From an uncultured Aquimarina sp. (GTDB lineage Bacteria > Bacteroidota > Bacteroidia > Flavobacteriales > Flavobacteriaceae), in contig NZ_CANLMP010000002.1 in NCBI RefSeq assembly GCF_947492405.1, positions 310,001 to 374,000 of the forward strand: a stretch of 64,000 bases of DNA. Reading direction: 5' to 3'. The position numbers were made by a program, and so were the translations under genes. The stretch's first letter is position 1. The number at the start of each line of letters is the position of its first letter. Shown one piece after another: positions 53,641-63,262 of this stretch. The notes beneath the pieces are model-generated. The model worked only from the letters and a program-made list of their open reading frames with translations. It was not told where the DNA came from and did not search any database.

Positions 53641-54150
53641 ATGAAAAAGTTTAGAACCCTATTAGTAGCCTGTGCATTCATCCTAGGAGCATCAAGCTTC
53701 GTAAATGCACAATCTAAAGTAGCACATATCGCTTCACAGGAACTTGTGGAAGCAATGCCTGCTTTTAAAGCTGCCAAAAGCGAAATTGAAAAGCTAAACA
53801 AAACGTACGAAGCAGAAATCAGAAATATGGTTTTGGAATTGCAAAATACGATGAAAAAGTATCAAGCAGAAGCTCCTACCAAAACTGAAGAAGAAAATGC
53901 TAAAAGAGCTCAAGAAGTTCAGAATACAGAAAAAAGTATTGGTGATTACAGACAGAATGCTTTACAAGATCTTCAGAAGAAAGAAATTGAATTACTAAAG
54001 CCTATCTATGAAAGCGCACGTGTTTCTATTCAAAAAGTAGCAAGAGCACAAGGATTTCAATATGTATTAGATTCTACAACAGGAACAGGAGTTATCTTAG
54101 CTGATGGAAAAAATCTAATGGCAGATGTGAAAAAGGATTTAGGTATCTAA
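53641..54150 (+). CDS. OmpH/Skp-family periplasmic chaperone
   Basis: 169 residues, the normal Skp length. Signal peptide to about 23 (SFVNAQ), then SKVAHIASQELVEAMPAFKAAKSEIEKL and two helical arms ending IPYVLDST-like near 140. Last gene of the DUF6089-uppS-bamA-skp-skp operon, closed by a strong terminator. Prevents aggregation of outer-membrane proteins on the way to BamA. Confidence 0.92.
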   Translation: MKKFRTLLVACAFILGASSFVNAQSKVAHIASQELVEAMPAFKAAKSEIEKLNKTYEAEIRNMVLELQNTMKKYQAEAPTKTEEENAKRAQEVQNTEKSIGDYRQNALQDLQKKEIELLKPIYESARVSIQKVARAQGFQYVLDSTTGTGVILADGKNLMADVKKDLGI

Positions 54151-54175
54151 AAAAATTACCTTTATAGAATAAAAT

Positions 54176-54215
54176 AAAAAAACAGTGAGTCTAAACTCAC
54201 TGTTTTTTTTATTTT
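54176..54215 (+). terminator. Terminator of the outer-membrane biogenesis operon
   Basis: AACAGTGAGT-CTAA-ACTCACTGTT followed by eight T, 30 bases after the last Skp gene. Confidence 0.95.
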
Positions 54216-54237
54216 TGAAACAGTACTATCTCAGAAA

Positions 54238-55026
54238 ATGAACAAACAAGCAATAGGTATTTTTGACTCAGGTATTGGCGGAACTTCTATATGGAAAGAA
54301 ATCGCCATAGCAATGCCAAATGAAAACACCATATACTTGGCAGATAGTAAATATGCACCTTATGGCAAACGCAGTACTGATGAAATTATATCACTAAGTA
54401 TTAAGAATACCAAAAAGCTTATTGAATTAAATTGTAAAATCATTGTTGTTGCATGCAATACTGCCACTACAAATGCCATAAAAATACTTAGAGAACAATT
54501 TGATATTCCATTTATCGGCATTGAACCTGCTATAAAACCCGCCGCCTTAAACACAAAAACTCAAAAGGTTGGCGTTTTAGCAACAAAAGGCACTTTATCA
54601 AGTGAATTATTTGCCAAAACATCCGATTTATATGCAAAAAAAATAGAGGTTATTGAAGTTATTGGAACTGGATTAGTTGAACTTATAGAAGAAGGAAAGA
54701 TCCAAACTCCAGAAATGCATCTCTTATTGGACTCATATATACAGCCTTTAATTAAAAAAAACATTGACTACCTTGTTTTAGGTTGTAGTCATTACCCCTA
54801 CCTCATCCCTATTCTAAAAAAAATGCTTCCGGAGCATGTTGGTATTATAGATTCTGGTGAAGCAGTAGCTAGACAAACTAAAGTAATTCTTTCTAAAAAC
54901 AATCTTCTAAATACTGATGCACTAGAAGGAATACATACTTTTTTTACGAATGGATCATTACACATTTTAGAAGAGATTTTGAAAAAACATGATATCTCTT
55001 CCGTATCGAAAACATTGATATTTTAA
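54238..55026 (+). CDS. murI: Glutamate racemase
   Basis: 262 residues. The two catalytic cysteines are in VVACNTATTNA (near 74) and VLGCSHYPYL (near 182), and the start IGIFDSGIGGTSIW is characteristic. It makes D-glutamate for peptidoglycan. Cytoplasmic, single gene just after the bamA operon terminator. Confidence 0.97.
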   Translation: MNKQAIGIFDSGIGGTSIWKEIAIAMPNENTIYLADSKYAPYGKRSTDEIISLSIKNTKKLIELNCKIIVVACNTATTNAIKILREQFDIPFIGIEPAIKPAALNTKTQKVGVLATKGTLSSELFAKTSDLYAKKIEVIEVIGTGLVELIEEGKIQTPEMHLLLDSYIQPLIKKNIDYLVLGCSHYPYLIPILKKMLPEHVGIIDSGEAVARQTKVILSKNNLLNTDALEGIHTFFTNGSLHILEEILKKHDISSVSKTLIF

Positions 55027-55208
55027 AAATGTAAGAATTAACTTTCTTTTTATAATAATTAAATGTTAAAAAACAACTCTTTAGCGAATTTTAACACTTT
55101 TTGCCGTTTTTTAAATTCTTTTTTTCTTTTATTTGATAATCTCTTGATTGTTAAGTTTTTACAATAAAGAAGATACTAATAAACCCTTTTACCCCTAATT
55201 CTGTAGTT

Positions 55209-55733
55209 ATGAAGAAAAGCATTGTAACGCTTTTTGGATTATTCTGTGTGACCTTTTCTGTGGCACAAAATAATGTTCAAATAGACGGAAGACTAAAACC
55301 GCATTTAGACAAATTCTTCGAGTATTGTAAAGAATATAATATTGAATATTATGACAAACTTTTTGAACTAAAAAATATCGATATTGTTGATACACTTACT
55401 GTTTCTCCTCAAGCTTCTACTTTAGGAATGCTTACAAGAGATAAAAACAATAAAGTGGAAAATATAGTAATTAACTGGGTAGCCATGCTAGATCAGGAAA
55501 TACTAAAGATAGTTGCTTTTCATGAATTTGCGCATTATTTCCTAGAATACGAAAAGCACATCTGTGATGATTGTGGAAAAATAATGGCTGTAGTTAACAG
55601 TAGCTATTTTGATATCGCCAAGGACTGGGATAATCAGGTAAAAACACTGTTTCTAGAATCTCCTTTATACAAAAGAAGAAAAACAGTTGCTTATACTAAT
55701 TCATATAGCAGACAGGATCATTTAGCTAATTAG
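55209..55733 (+). CDS. Secreted HExxH metallopeptidase-like protein
   Basis: 174 residues. Signal peptide to about 20 (TFSVAQ). The motif HEFAHYFLEYEKH (His105, Glu106, His109) is the zinc-binding HExxH of metallopeptidases, with His117 or Glu113 as possible third ligand; Cys119 and Cys122 follow in ICDDCGKIM, and the IM pair resembles the Met of small flavobacterial HExxH proteins. Enzyme activity is inferred from motif only. No neighbour explains it; the preceding murI is separate. Confidence 0.75.
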   Translation: MKKSIVTLFGLFCVTFSVAQNNVQIDGRLKPHLDKFFEYCKEYNIEYYDKLFELKNIDIVDTLTVSPQASTLGMLTRDKNNKVENIVINWVAMLDQEILKIVAFHEFAHYFLEYEKHICDDCGKIMAVVNSSYFDIAKDWDNQVKTLFLESPLYKRRKTVAYTNSYSRQDHLAN

Positions 55734-55745
55734 GCTTATTCTTTC

Positions 55746-56480
55746 TTATTTAAAATAATCCAATAAAGCTCCCTTTTTAGAAGAGGAAACCATAAGCTCT
55801 TTTCCTGAGGATAACTGTACACTGCCTCCTTTGCCTTTTTTATATCGCACAATCGTACTTACATTGACTAAAAAACTTTTATGAATTCTAACAAATCCTT
55901 GATCAGACAAAGAATCTTCAAAATACTTTAAGGTTTTACTAACTAGTTTTTGCCCTTGATTAAGGAATATTTTGGTATAATTATCATCAGCTTGACAGTA
56001 CAAAATTTCAGAAATTTTTAACACCTCGAAACCATCCTGTTGCGGTATGGTAATCTTTCCATCAGCCGCGGCGGATACTTTTGGCGTTAAAACTTTATCC
56101 TGTAGTTCTTTTTCACGCTCTTTTATATGATTAACGTGATCAACTGCTTTAATAAGATTATCTATCGCTATAGGCTTCAATAGATAGTATGTAGCCTGTA
56201 CATTTAGCGCATCTACAGCATAGTGGTCATACGCTGTTACAAAAACGGTTTCAAACGTTCGGTCAGGTACTTGTTCTAACAAATCAAAAGCATTTCCATA
56301 TGGCATTTCTACATCAAGAAATAAGAGATCAGGATTATTAGATTCTAATAAGGTTAGCGTTTCTTGAACGCTCGCTGCTTCTCCTAACACTCTAACTGTC
56401 GGACAATATTTTTTAAGATAATTTTTTAAGATTGCTCGGCTATTAGCCTCATCATCTACTACAATTGCTGTTAAATTCAC
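55746..56480 (-). CDS. LytTR-type response regulator
   Basis: 244 residues. Receiver domain (1-120) with Asp9-Asp10 and phosphoacceptor Asp56 in LLFLDVEMP, then a LytTR DNA-binding domain (about 140-240) with VRIHKSFLVNVSTIVRYKKGKGG. It is transcribed after the TPR histidine kinase, 61 bases apart, and most likely is its partner. Targets unknown. Confidence 0.93.
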   Translation of the reverse strand: MNLTAIVVDDEANSRAILKNYLKKYCPTVRVLGEAASVQETLTLLESNNPDLLFLDVEMPYGNAFDLLEQVPDRTFETVFVTAYDHYAVDALNVQATYYLLKPIAIDNLIKAVDHVNHIKEREKELQDKVLTPKVSAAADGKITIPQQDGFEVLKISEILYCQADDNYTKIFLNQGQKLVSKTLKYFEDSLSDQGFVRIHKSFLVNVSTIVRYKKGKGGSVQLSSGKELMVSSSKKGALLDYFK

Positions 56481-56541
56481 AGTTTTCAGATTTATTGATT
56501 ATTTCCAAGTCACATATACATAATAGTTTCAAAAAAAGATG

Positions 56542-58779
56542 TTATTTATCTTTTTTGAGTACTAACTTCACTTGAGTACCTTCTTGTTCATCTGTAAGGT
56601 CCGAAATAAAAACATCTACTTTATCCTTGTACATCGTATTTAGAATATTAATTCTCTTTTTGATATTACTCATTCCTTGCGACTTTTGCTTCTTTTGATT
56701 TAAAGTCTTCAACGCTTTAGACTTTTCCCTTCCGATTCCATTGTCAGTAATCGTTATTTCTATTGTATCCACATATGTTTTAGAGAAATTTATAGACAAT
56801 AGTCCTTTATCAGGTCTGTATCGTAATCCATGCCAAACAGCATTCTCTACATATGGCTGGAGTAACATTGGTGGAATCATGTATTGTTTAATATCAATTT
56901 CCGAATCTACTTCTATCGTATAATCGAATTTATCCTGAAATCTAAAATGTTCTAACTGAACATACAATTCTAGCAATTCTATTTCTTTTTCTAAAGGAAT
57001 AAAGTCTTCTTCACTATTTTCTAAAACCGATCGCATTAACAATGAAAAGTCAGTCAAATATTTATTTGCAGCTCTTTCATCACTAGTGGCTATGAAAGTA
57101 TTTACAGAGTTTAACGCATTAAAAATAAAATGAGGATTCATTTGAGAACGCAATGATTTTAATGCTAATAAATTATTAGCATATTGTTGTTGTTTTATAT
57201 TGCGATACATTAAATATGCAGCCAAAAACAAAAATATAGACAATCCAATCAAGGAATAGATAATTATCTTTTGCTGTCCAGCTAATTCCTGAGATGCGAA
57301 AGCAAGTTTATACTTACTTTCATTAAGCTCTCTATCTTTTTCTAAGGTAGCTATGCGATTTGCTTTTAGCGCTAACTCTCTACCAAATCTGGTTGCTTGG
57401 GAGATCTCTTGCTCTTTTTGAATATAAAGTTTATCAATGATTACTTCATATTCTTCAAAAGCTTCAGAGGCTTTTTTAAGTTCACCTTTTTCGCGATACA
57501 CCTCTCCTAATTTTCTTGTAGCATCTTTTTGAACAACCAAATCATTTTCTGAGGCTGCTTTCTTAATGCTTTCTTTTAGGTAAGGTATTGCTTCATCATA
57601 TTCAGCTTGAGCTGCAAAAGCATTGGCTATTTTATAGTTCTGCACCTGTGATGTAATGGCTCGATCATCTATACTTGCTGGTGCCGATGAAATAGTATCC
57701 TTTGCTGTCGTACTAAACTCCTCTTTTCGTTCAATATCCTGAATATCCTCAAGTGCTTCTTTTCTTAATTCAATCTCTTTATCAAAACTGTTATTCTTAT
57801 TATAAAAATCGGCTGCTTTTGCTCTTTGCCGCGCCGATGATTTTTTGCTTCTCCTACTGGCCAGTTGCACTGAATTGCCCAAATACTCCTCTGCATCATC
57901 CAGATTTCCTTGCCTCTGAAGTGTTTCTGCTAACTTAGAATTTAACTCAACAATGATATCTTCATACTTCTTTTTTTGTGCCAGAGATAATGCGTTATTA
58001 TAACTATTTATTGCATTGGTATTATCGTTTTGCCCTTTATAGCTATCTCCTAACCCTCCATACACTTTCACTTTCTGTAAGGAATTAAGCCTGGATTTCT
58101 CCAATTCAATAAAAGTTACTAGTGAAGCTTGATAATTTTTCCCTAATAATTGGGCATTTCCTAATTTTATTTTTACATCGGTGCTATACTTATTGGTAAG
58201 ACTGGTTGCATAATTACTTTCTGCTAAGTCTGGTTGTTTCCAGTGAACGTAAATATCTCCTAACGTTTCAAAAAGTTCAGCTTTTTTCTCATCCCCAAAG
58301 GTGTCGTTTTCCTCTATTGTTTCTAGCGCTTTTGTAACATAATCAATACTAGTTGCAGCATCTTTTTTCAAAGAATTTCTAGCAGCAGTAAGGTTCGCAC
58401 CGTATGCCGCGGATGCTCTTTTTTGTTTTTCAACATTTTTTACGGATACTGATGGATCTTCTTGAACTTTAACATCTATTCTTTCTCTACTCGTGATTGT
58501 ATAATAAATTGTATTAAAACTGTCATGTTTAATAATAATATTATCACCAATCTTAGCTTGTATTTTAAAATCACCTAAATTGTTAGTGTGATATACTTTA
58601 CCTTCTGCTCCTACTACCTGAATTTCTACATCTCTTATTGGTTTTAGGGTTTTATCTTCTTTTACAGTACCTCGTATTATTATATCAGCCTCTGCTGCTC
58701 TTCTTATATCATCTTGAGCAAAAAAGGTGCTAGGCAACAGCCATATAACCAATAAAATGAAATAAAATTTATTCATCAT
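56542..58779 (-). CDS. TPR-containing LytS-type sensor histidine kinase
   Basis: 745 residues: signal peptide (about 1-21), a carboxypeptidase-regulatory-like beta domain (about 30-105), several tetratricopeptide repeats (about 160-455), a coiled coil, one membrane helix (about 505-526) and a His_kinase domain with phosphorylation site His550 in SQMNPHFIFNALNS and ATP-binding ENAVWHGLRY near 647. The large N-terminal part is periplasmic and probably senses a protein or peptide there. Partner of the LytTR regulator directly downstream. The combination of a CarboxypepD-like domain with TPRs is known in Flavobacteriia but its ligand is not. Confidence 0.92.
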   Translation of the reverse strand: MMNKFYFILLVIWLLPSTFFAQDDIRRAAEADIIIRGTVKEDKTLKPIRDVEIQVVGAEGKVYHTNNLGDFKIQAKIGDNIIIKHDSFNTIYYTITSRERIDVKVQEDPSVSVKNVEKQKRASAAYGANLTAARNSLKKDAATSIDYVTKALETIEENDTFGDEKKAELFETLGDIYVHWKQPDLAESNYATSLTNKYSTDVKIKLGNAQLLGKNYQASLVTFIELEKSRLNSLQKVKVYGGLGDSYKGQNDNTNAINSYNNALSLAQKKKYEDIIVELNSKLAETLQRQGNLDDAEEYLGNSVQLASRRSKKSSARQRAKAADFYNKNNSFDKEIELRKEALEDIQDIERKEEFSTTAKDTISSAPASIDDRAITSQVQNYKIANAFAAQAEYDEAIPYLKESIKKAASENDLVVQKDATRKLGEVYREKGELKKASEAFEEYEVIIDKLYIQKEQEISQATRFGRELALKANRIATLEKDRELNESKYKLAFASQELAGQQKIIIYSLIGLSIFLFLAAYLMYRNIKQQQYANNLLALKSLRSQMNPHFIFNALNSVNTFIATSDERAANKYLTDFSLLMRSVLENSEEDFIPLEKEIELLELYVQLEHFRFQDKFDYTIEVDSEIDIKQYMIPPMLLQPYVENAVWHGLRYRPDKGLLSINFSKTYVDTIEITITDNGIGREKSKALKTLNQKKQKSQGMSNIKKRINILNTMYKDKVDVFISDLTDEQEGTQVKLVLKKDK

Positions 58780-58998
58780 ATATTAAATAAGGAAGGTAAA
58801 CTTAATCCATTTATATGGGATAATAAAATCAGAAATTACTCATGAGTAGCTTTCATAAGAATATTTAGACTATAAAACATTACTTCCCTAACCGATAAGG
58901 TCAATTCACTCATTCATAACAAAGCATTCCTCATTCTTAGTTTTTATCCAAAAAAGTTCCTCTTAGTTTTAGCCTAAATTTTAAAAAAAGCAACAATT

Positions 58999-60174
58999 AT
59001 GAAAACAGTATGTATATGGAGTTTATTATGCTTGCTAATGATTCCTGTTTCATGTAAGGCAGAAAATGATTCACGTTCGGAGCTAACATTTCAATCAGAA
59101 AATTCACATCAGATTTACACTTCAAAAACAGATCCAGACACTAAAAATATTCAAGTAGCCCTATTGCTAGATACCAGCAATAGCATGGATGGTTTAATCG
59201 ATCAGGCGAAAGCACAGCTATGGGAAATCGTAAATGAATTGTCTTATGCAAAATGTGGTCATTACAAAATAAAACTACAGATTGCTTTATATGAATATGG
59301 CAATGATCGTTTACCATCAAAAGAAGGTTATATAAGACAGGTATTACCTTTTTCTGAGGATCTTGATGAGATTTCTAAAGAACTTTTTGCCTTAACTACC
59401 AATGGTGGAAACGAATATTGTGGTAAAGTGATTAATACTTCTATAAATCAATTAGATTGGAAAAAGAATAATGATCATCTAAAGCTAATCTTTATCGCCG
59501 GCAATGAACCTTTTACACAAGGTCCAGTAAACTACAAAGATGCTGCAACTGATGCTATGGAAAAAGATATCACTATAAATACTATTTTTTGTGGCAATTA
59601 CAAACAAGGTATTGAAACCAGATGGAAAGATGGAGCTGATTTAACCAAAGGAGAATATAGTGCAATTGATCATAATAGAGAAACTATACATATAGCAACA
59701 CCTTATGATGATATCATTCTACAATTAAATCGAAAATTAAACAATACTTATATCTATTATGGAAGCGAAGGTTCCAAAAAAATAAGCCTACAGGCCGAAC
59801 AAGATAGTAATGCTAGATCTTATAGTCCGGCTAATGCTGTGAGCAGAACTGTAAGTAAAAGTTCTGGGTTTTATAAAAACAAAAGTTGGGATTTGGTAGA
59901 TGCAGCAGAAGATAAAAATTTCGAGTTAGAAGAAGTTTCCAAAGAAGAACTACCTCAAGAATTAAAGAATAAATCTAACACTGAGCTAAAACAATACATT
60001 ACTGAAAAAAGTAATGAACGAAAAGAAGTACAGAAAAAGATACAAGAACTAAACAAGAAACGAATAACGTATATAAAAGACAATAGCAAAAAGGATACTG
60101 CTAACCTAGAAGCTGCACTTATTAAAGCTATAAAAACTCAGGGAGAGAGAAAATCTTTCAGCTGGAAAGAGTAA
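58999..60174 (+). CDS. von Willebrand A-domain lipoprotein
   Basis: 391 residues. Signal peptide with lipobox PVSC (Cys19). The A domain spans about 50-250: metal-ion site DTSNSMDG (Asp58, Ser60, Ser62), LTTNGGNEYCG near 131 and IFIAGNEPFTQG near 159. The C-terminal 120 residues are charged and coiled-coil-forming. VWA domains bind protein partners in a metal-dependent way. The rhodanese-like gene follows after 14 bases and would be cotranscribed. Function unknown. Confidence 0.87.
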   Translation: MKTVCIWSLLCLLMIPVSCKAENDSRSELTFQSENSHQIYTSKTDPDTKNIQVALLLDTSNSMDGLIDQAKAQLWEIVNELSYAKCGHYKIKLQIALYEYGNDRLPSKEGYIRQVLPFSEDLDEISKELFALTTNGGNEYCGKVINTSINQLDWKKNNDHLKLIFIAGNEPFTQGPVNYKDAATDAMEKDITINTIFCGNYKQGIETRWKDGADLTKGEYSAIDHNRETIHIATPYDDIILQLNRKLNNTYIYYGSEGSKKISLQAEQDSNARSYSPANAVSRTVSKSSGFYKNKSWDLVDAAEDKNFELEEVSKEELPQELKNKSNTELKQYITEKSNERKEVQKKIQELNKKRITYIKDNSKKDTANLEAALIKAIKTQGERKSFSWKE

Positions 60175-60188
60175 TAAAAACTAAAACT

Positions 60189-60701
60189 ATGAAAACAAAT
60201 CTAATCATCCTATTAATCGTTTTAACACCTATACCCATGTTGTCTCAAAAAAAACAAGAATTAAAAAAATCTAAAGTTGATTATAATTCTTTTTTAGAAA
60301 TCACAGAGGAAGTCATGGAATATCGAAAAAACAGACTAATACCTTTGGATCAGTTTCTTGATTTTACAAAAGACAATGGCACCGTTTTATTAGATACAAG
60401 ATCAGAAGCTGCTTATAACCGGAAACACCTTAAAGGTTCGATCCATTTAAACTTTTCTGATTTTACCGAGGAGAAATTAGCCAAATTGATTCCGGATAAA
60501 AAAACCAGAATATTAATTTATTGCAATAATAATATCGATGGTGATACTCTGAATTTCCCCACCAAGAGTATACAACTAGCATTAAATATTCCAACCTTTA
60601 TTAATCTATACGGTTATGGATATAAAAATATATATGAACTATCTTCATTAGTCCCAATACGAGATGAACGCTTAAAGTTTACAGGAACTGAAGTAGAATG
60701 A
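60189..60701 (+). CDS. Secreted rhodanese-like protein
   Basis: 170 residues: signal peptide to about 20 (IPMLSQ) and one rhodanese domain (about 50-165) with the strand LLDTRSEAAYNRKHLKGSIHL near 67-87 and an active-site Cys112 in IYCNNNIDGD. The loop is longer than the usual CxxGxR/K-type loop, so thiosulfate sulfurtransferase activity is not assured. It is the second gene of the VWA operon, and its periplasmic location matches that of the lipoprotein. Confidence 0.82.
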   Translation: MKTNLIILLIVLTPIPMLSQKKQELKKSKVDYNSFLEITEEVMEYRKNRLIPLDQFLDFTKDNGTVLLDTRSEAAYNRKHLKGSIHLNFSDFTEEKLAKLIPDKKTRILIYCNNNIDGDTLNFPTKSIQLALNIPTFINLYGYGYKNIYELSSLVPIRDERLKFTGTEVE

Positions 60702-60708
60702 ATACGTA

Positions 60709-60740
60709 AAAGACCGGCTAAAAAGCCGGTCTTATTTTAT
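60709..60740. terminator. Bidirectional terminator
   Basis: AAGACCGGCT (60710-60719), A-rich loop, AGCCGGTCTT (60724-60733), then T residues; it separates the rhodanese gene from the convergent PorP/SprF gene. Confidence 0.95.
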
Positions 60741-60759
60741 ATTTAAACAAAAAAAAAAT

Positions 60760-61785
60760 TTAATTGTTAACAGCTGGGCAATGACAATTCCAACGCTCTT
60801 TTCGTTTTCCGAAATCGTACCCTAATGTTAACTGATGAAATCCACCATTAGTTAACACCACAGAATTAGACTGATAACTATAGGTATATCCTACCATCCA
60901 TTTTTTATAATTTATACCTAGAAAAGGTGTAATGTACTGTAGTTTTTGGCTTTCAATTTCTGTACCTGTCTGAGAGAACTCTGCTCCATCAAAACTTCTT
61001 CGATAAGACAATCCTCCCCACAGCGAAACAAGCTCTCCAAATCTTCTATACACTTTTAAGTTTGCATCTATAGTACTTTCCTTAGTTTGGTCAGTTGCCT
61101 GATAAAGAAGTGAAGGTTCTAAACTCCAAGGACCGCCATTTCCTAATCCAAACACATATCCCACAGAAAAAATATATCTTCTCTGATTATTAGGCTCTGC
61201 AATAGTATTATTAGAATTATCAAAAAGGCCTCTTGTGGTAGGCAATATATTTTTTACGGTAAAATGAGCAAACCAATCTAGATAATGATAAGACATTCCT
61301 ACATCTATATTAAAATATCCATCTTTTTGCAGTCGACCTTGTATTGCCGGATCAGGGTCTAAAGGGTCATCGAACTCAGTTGTATCTAAGTTAGACTGAA
61401 TAAACGCACCACTAATACCAAAAGACAACATATTTAGATCAGTTCGATCACGAGAAAATAATAAATGATACGCAAATGTCGCAAACACTCCTGTCTGCGA
61501 AAAAGGACCATTTTCATCTTGATATATTATTGCTCCAAGACCTACCTTATCACCTGTCCTAAAATTAATATTAGCTGATTGCGTATTAGGAGCATTATCC
61601 ACATCAAACCATTGTTTTCTTGCGGTAAGCCTAATTTTATTAGCATTAGAAGCTCCAGCCATAGATGGATGAACCAAATATAAGTTATCAGAAAGATAAT
61701 CTGCATACACCGGAATTCCTTCCTGAGAAAAAATAAATTGTGAGGTCAATAAAGCAAACAACAAATAATATTTCTTCAAATTCAT
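60760..61785 (-). CDS. PorP/SprF-family type IX secretion membrane protein
   Basis: 341 residues from the ATG at 61785; a codon-3 upstream ATG at 61794 is also possible. Signal peptide to about 20 (SQFIFS), then the family pattern PVYADYLSDNLYLVHPSMAGASNANKIRLTARKQW and an outer-membrane barrel with the DKVGLGAIIYQDENGPFS block. PorP/SprF proteins are linked to type IX secretion and the attachment of gliding adhesins. The genome encodes several; no adhesin is adjacent here. It supports a type IX secretion system in the organism, consistent with the sorting end at 40845. Confidence 0.92.
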   Translation of the reverse strand: MNLKKYYLLFALLTSQFIFSQEGIPVYADYLSDNLYLVHPSMAGASNANKIRLTARKQWFDVDNAPNTQSANINFRTGDKVGLGAIIYQDENGPFSQTGVFATFAYHLLFSRDRTDLNMLSFGISGAFIQSNLDTTEFDDPLDPDPAIQGRLQKDGYFNIDVGMSYHYLDWFAHFTVKNILPTTRGLFDNSNNTIAEPNNQRRYIFSVGYVFGLGNGGPWSLEPSLLYQATDQTKESTIDANLKVYRRFGELVSLWGGLSYRRSFDGAEFSQTGTEIESQKLQYITPFLGINYKKWMVGYTYSYQSNSVVLTNGGFHQLTLGYDFGKRKERWNCHCPAVNN

Positions 61786-62007
61786 AAGAGGCATTATGTT
61801 TTAAAGGAAAAACCAGGTTAATTATTTCAATATAAACTATTTAATTCAGCTTATATTGTGGGGCATTAATATTTCTTTTCCCAAATTAAAATATTATTTC
61901 TTGCCAGGCTCAAATATATAAATTTTTACCAGAACATATCTTTTTACCCCAGTATTAAAACATTCTTAATGTTATAAACCCTACCACAAAATGGAATTAC
62001 TTTTTAG

Positions 62008-62015
62008 TAAATTTG
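62008..62015 (+). promoter_or_regulatory. -7 box of NifU-type gene
   Basis: TAAATTTG matches TAnnTTTG, 13 bases before the start. No clear -33 TTG seen. Confidence 0.5.
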
Positions 62016-62028
62016 CCAAAAATATATC

Positions 62029-62934
62029 ATGGAAAAGAAATTTGACATAAAAATAGAACCTACTTCCAATCCGAGTATTATAAAATTTGAAGCTAATTAT
62101 TTCCTGACCGAACATACTAGCTATGAATTTGAAAATATAGATCACGCTAAAAATTCACCATTAGCCCAACAGTTATTTTATTTACCATTTGTAAAAAGAG
62201 TATTTATTGCGCAAAACTTTGTTGCTATTGATAAATATGACATTGTAGAATGGACTGACGTACAGGACGAGGTTGCGGAACAAATAAAAGAATATTTAAA
62301 CAGTGGTCAGTTGGTGATTAATGAGGCTACATCTGCGAAAAAGACACCTATAACTATTTATGCTGAAAGCACCCCAAATCCAGCGGTACTTAAATTTGTG
62401 GCAAATAAAAAATTAGTTACATCCGGGCACGAATTTAAAAGCATTGATGACACTAAAGAAGCTCCTTTAGCAGAAAAATTATTTCACTTCCCTTTTGTTA
62501 AGGAAGTATATATTGATGAGAATTATATTTCTATCAATAAGTATGATATGGCTGATTGGAATGATATTACCATGGAAATAAGGGAGTTTTTGAGAGAATA
62601 CCTAGAACAAGGTAAGGAAGTACTCTCAGAAAACGCTACCGTATCTAAAAGCCAAGTAGAAAAGCAAGCAGAGGCAACTTTCGAGAAACTGGACGATACC
62701 TCAAAGGATATTGTGAATATCATTGAGGAATATATCAAACCTGCTGTTGCTAGCGATGGAGGTAATATTATGTTCGAATCCTATGATCCAGAAAGCAAAG
62801 TAGTAAAAGTAATTTTGCAAGGAGCTTGTAGTGGATGCCCTTCTTCCACCTTTACTTTAAAGAATGGTATAGAAAATATGCTAAAAGAGATGCTAAAAGA
62901 TAAAGTAGCCTTTGTAGAAGCTATAAATGGGTAG
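62029..62934 (+). CDS. NifU-type Fe-S scaffold with duplicated N domain
   Basis: 301 residues. Two successive Nfu N-terminal domains (about 4-85, starting EPTSNPSIIKFEANY, and about 108-190, starting ESTPNPAVLKFVANK) are followed by the C-terminal NifU domain (about 225-300) with the cluster-binding CSGCPSS. NifU-type proteins assemble and hand over 4Fe-4S clusters to target enzymes. The doubled N domain is common in Bacteroidota. Cytoplasmic. Confidence 0.95.
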   Translation: MEKKFDIKIEPTSNPSIIKFEANYFLTEHTSYEFENIDHAKNSPLAQQLFYLPFVKRVFIAQNFVAIDKYDIVEWTDVQDEVAEQIKEYLNSGQLVINEATSAKKTPITIYAESTPNPAVLKFVANKKLVTSGHEFKSIDDTKEAPLAEKLFHFPFVKEVYIDENYISINKYDMADWNDITMEIREFLREYLEQGKEVLSENATVSKSQVEKQAEATFEKLDDTSKDIVNIIEEYIKPAVASDGGNIMFESYDPESKVVKVILQGACSGCPSSTFTLKNGIENMLKEMLKDKVAFVEAING

Positions 62935-63061
62935 TTCATCGAATTATCTTTAATAACATCGAAAAAATCGTATAAATAATAGTGGTTATTATTTAATAAA
63001 AACCAAAGTATCTCGTATATTAGAGAACCTTTTATAAAATATTAACCAAAAAATTATTAAT

Positions 63062-63262
63062 ATGGCAATTGTTAAAGTAATAGAAGTAATAGCAACCTCA
63101 GAAAAAGGTTGGGAAGACGCTGCAAAAAATGGAATAAAAGAAGCTAGTAAAACAGTGAAAAATATTAAATCTGCGTGGGTCTCTGATCAAAAAATGATTA
63201 TTAAGGATAACGAAATTTCTGCATATAGAGTTATTCTTAAAATCTCTTTTGAGATAAATTAA
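63062..63262 (+). CDS. Dodecin family protein
   Basis: 66 residues matching dodecin throughout: KVIEVIATSEKGWEDAAKNGIKEASKTVKNIKSAWV. Dodecins form a spherical dodecamer that stores riboflavin/FMN and protects it from light. No neighbour explains its control. Ends with the terminator at 63281. Confidence 0.95.
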   Translation: MAIVKVIEVIATSEKGWEDAAKNGIKEASKTVKNIKSAWVSDQKMIIKDNEISAYRVILKISFEIN

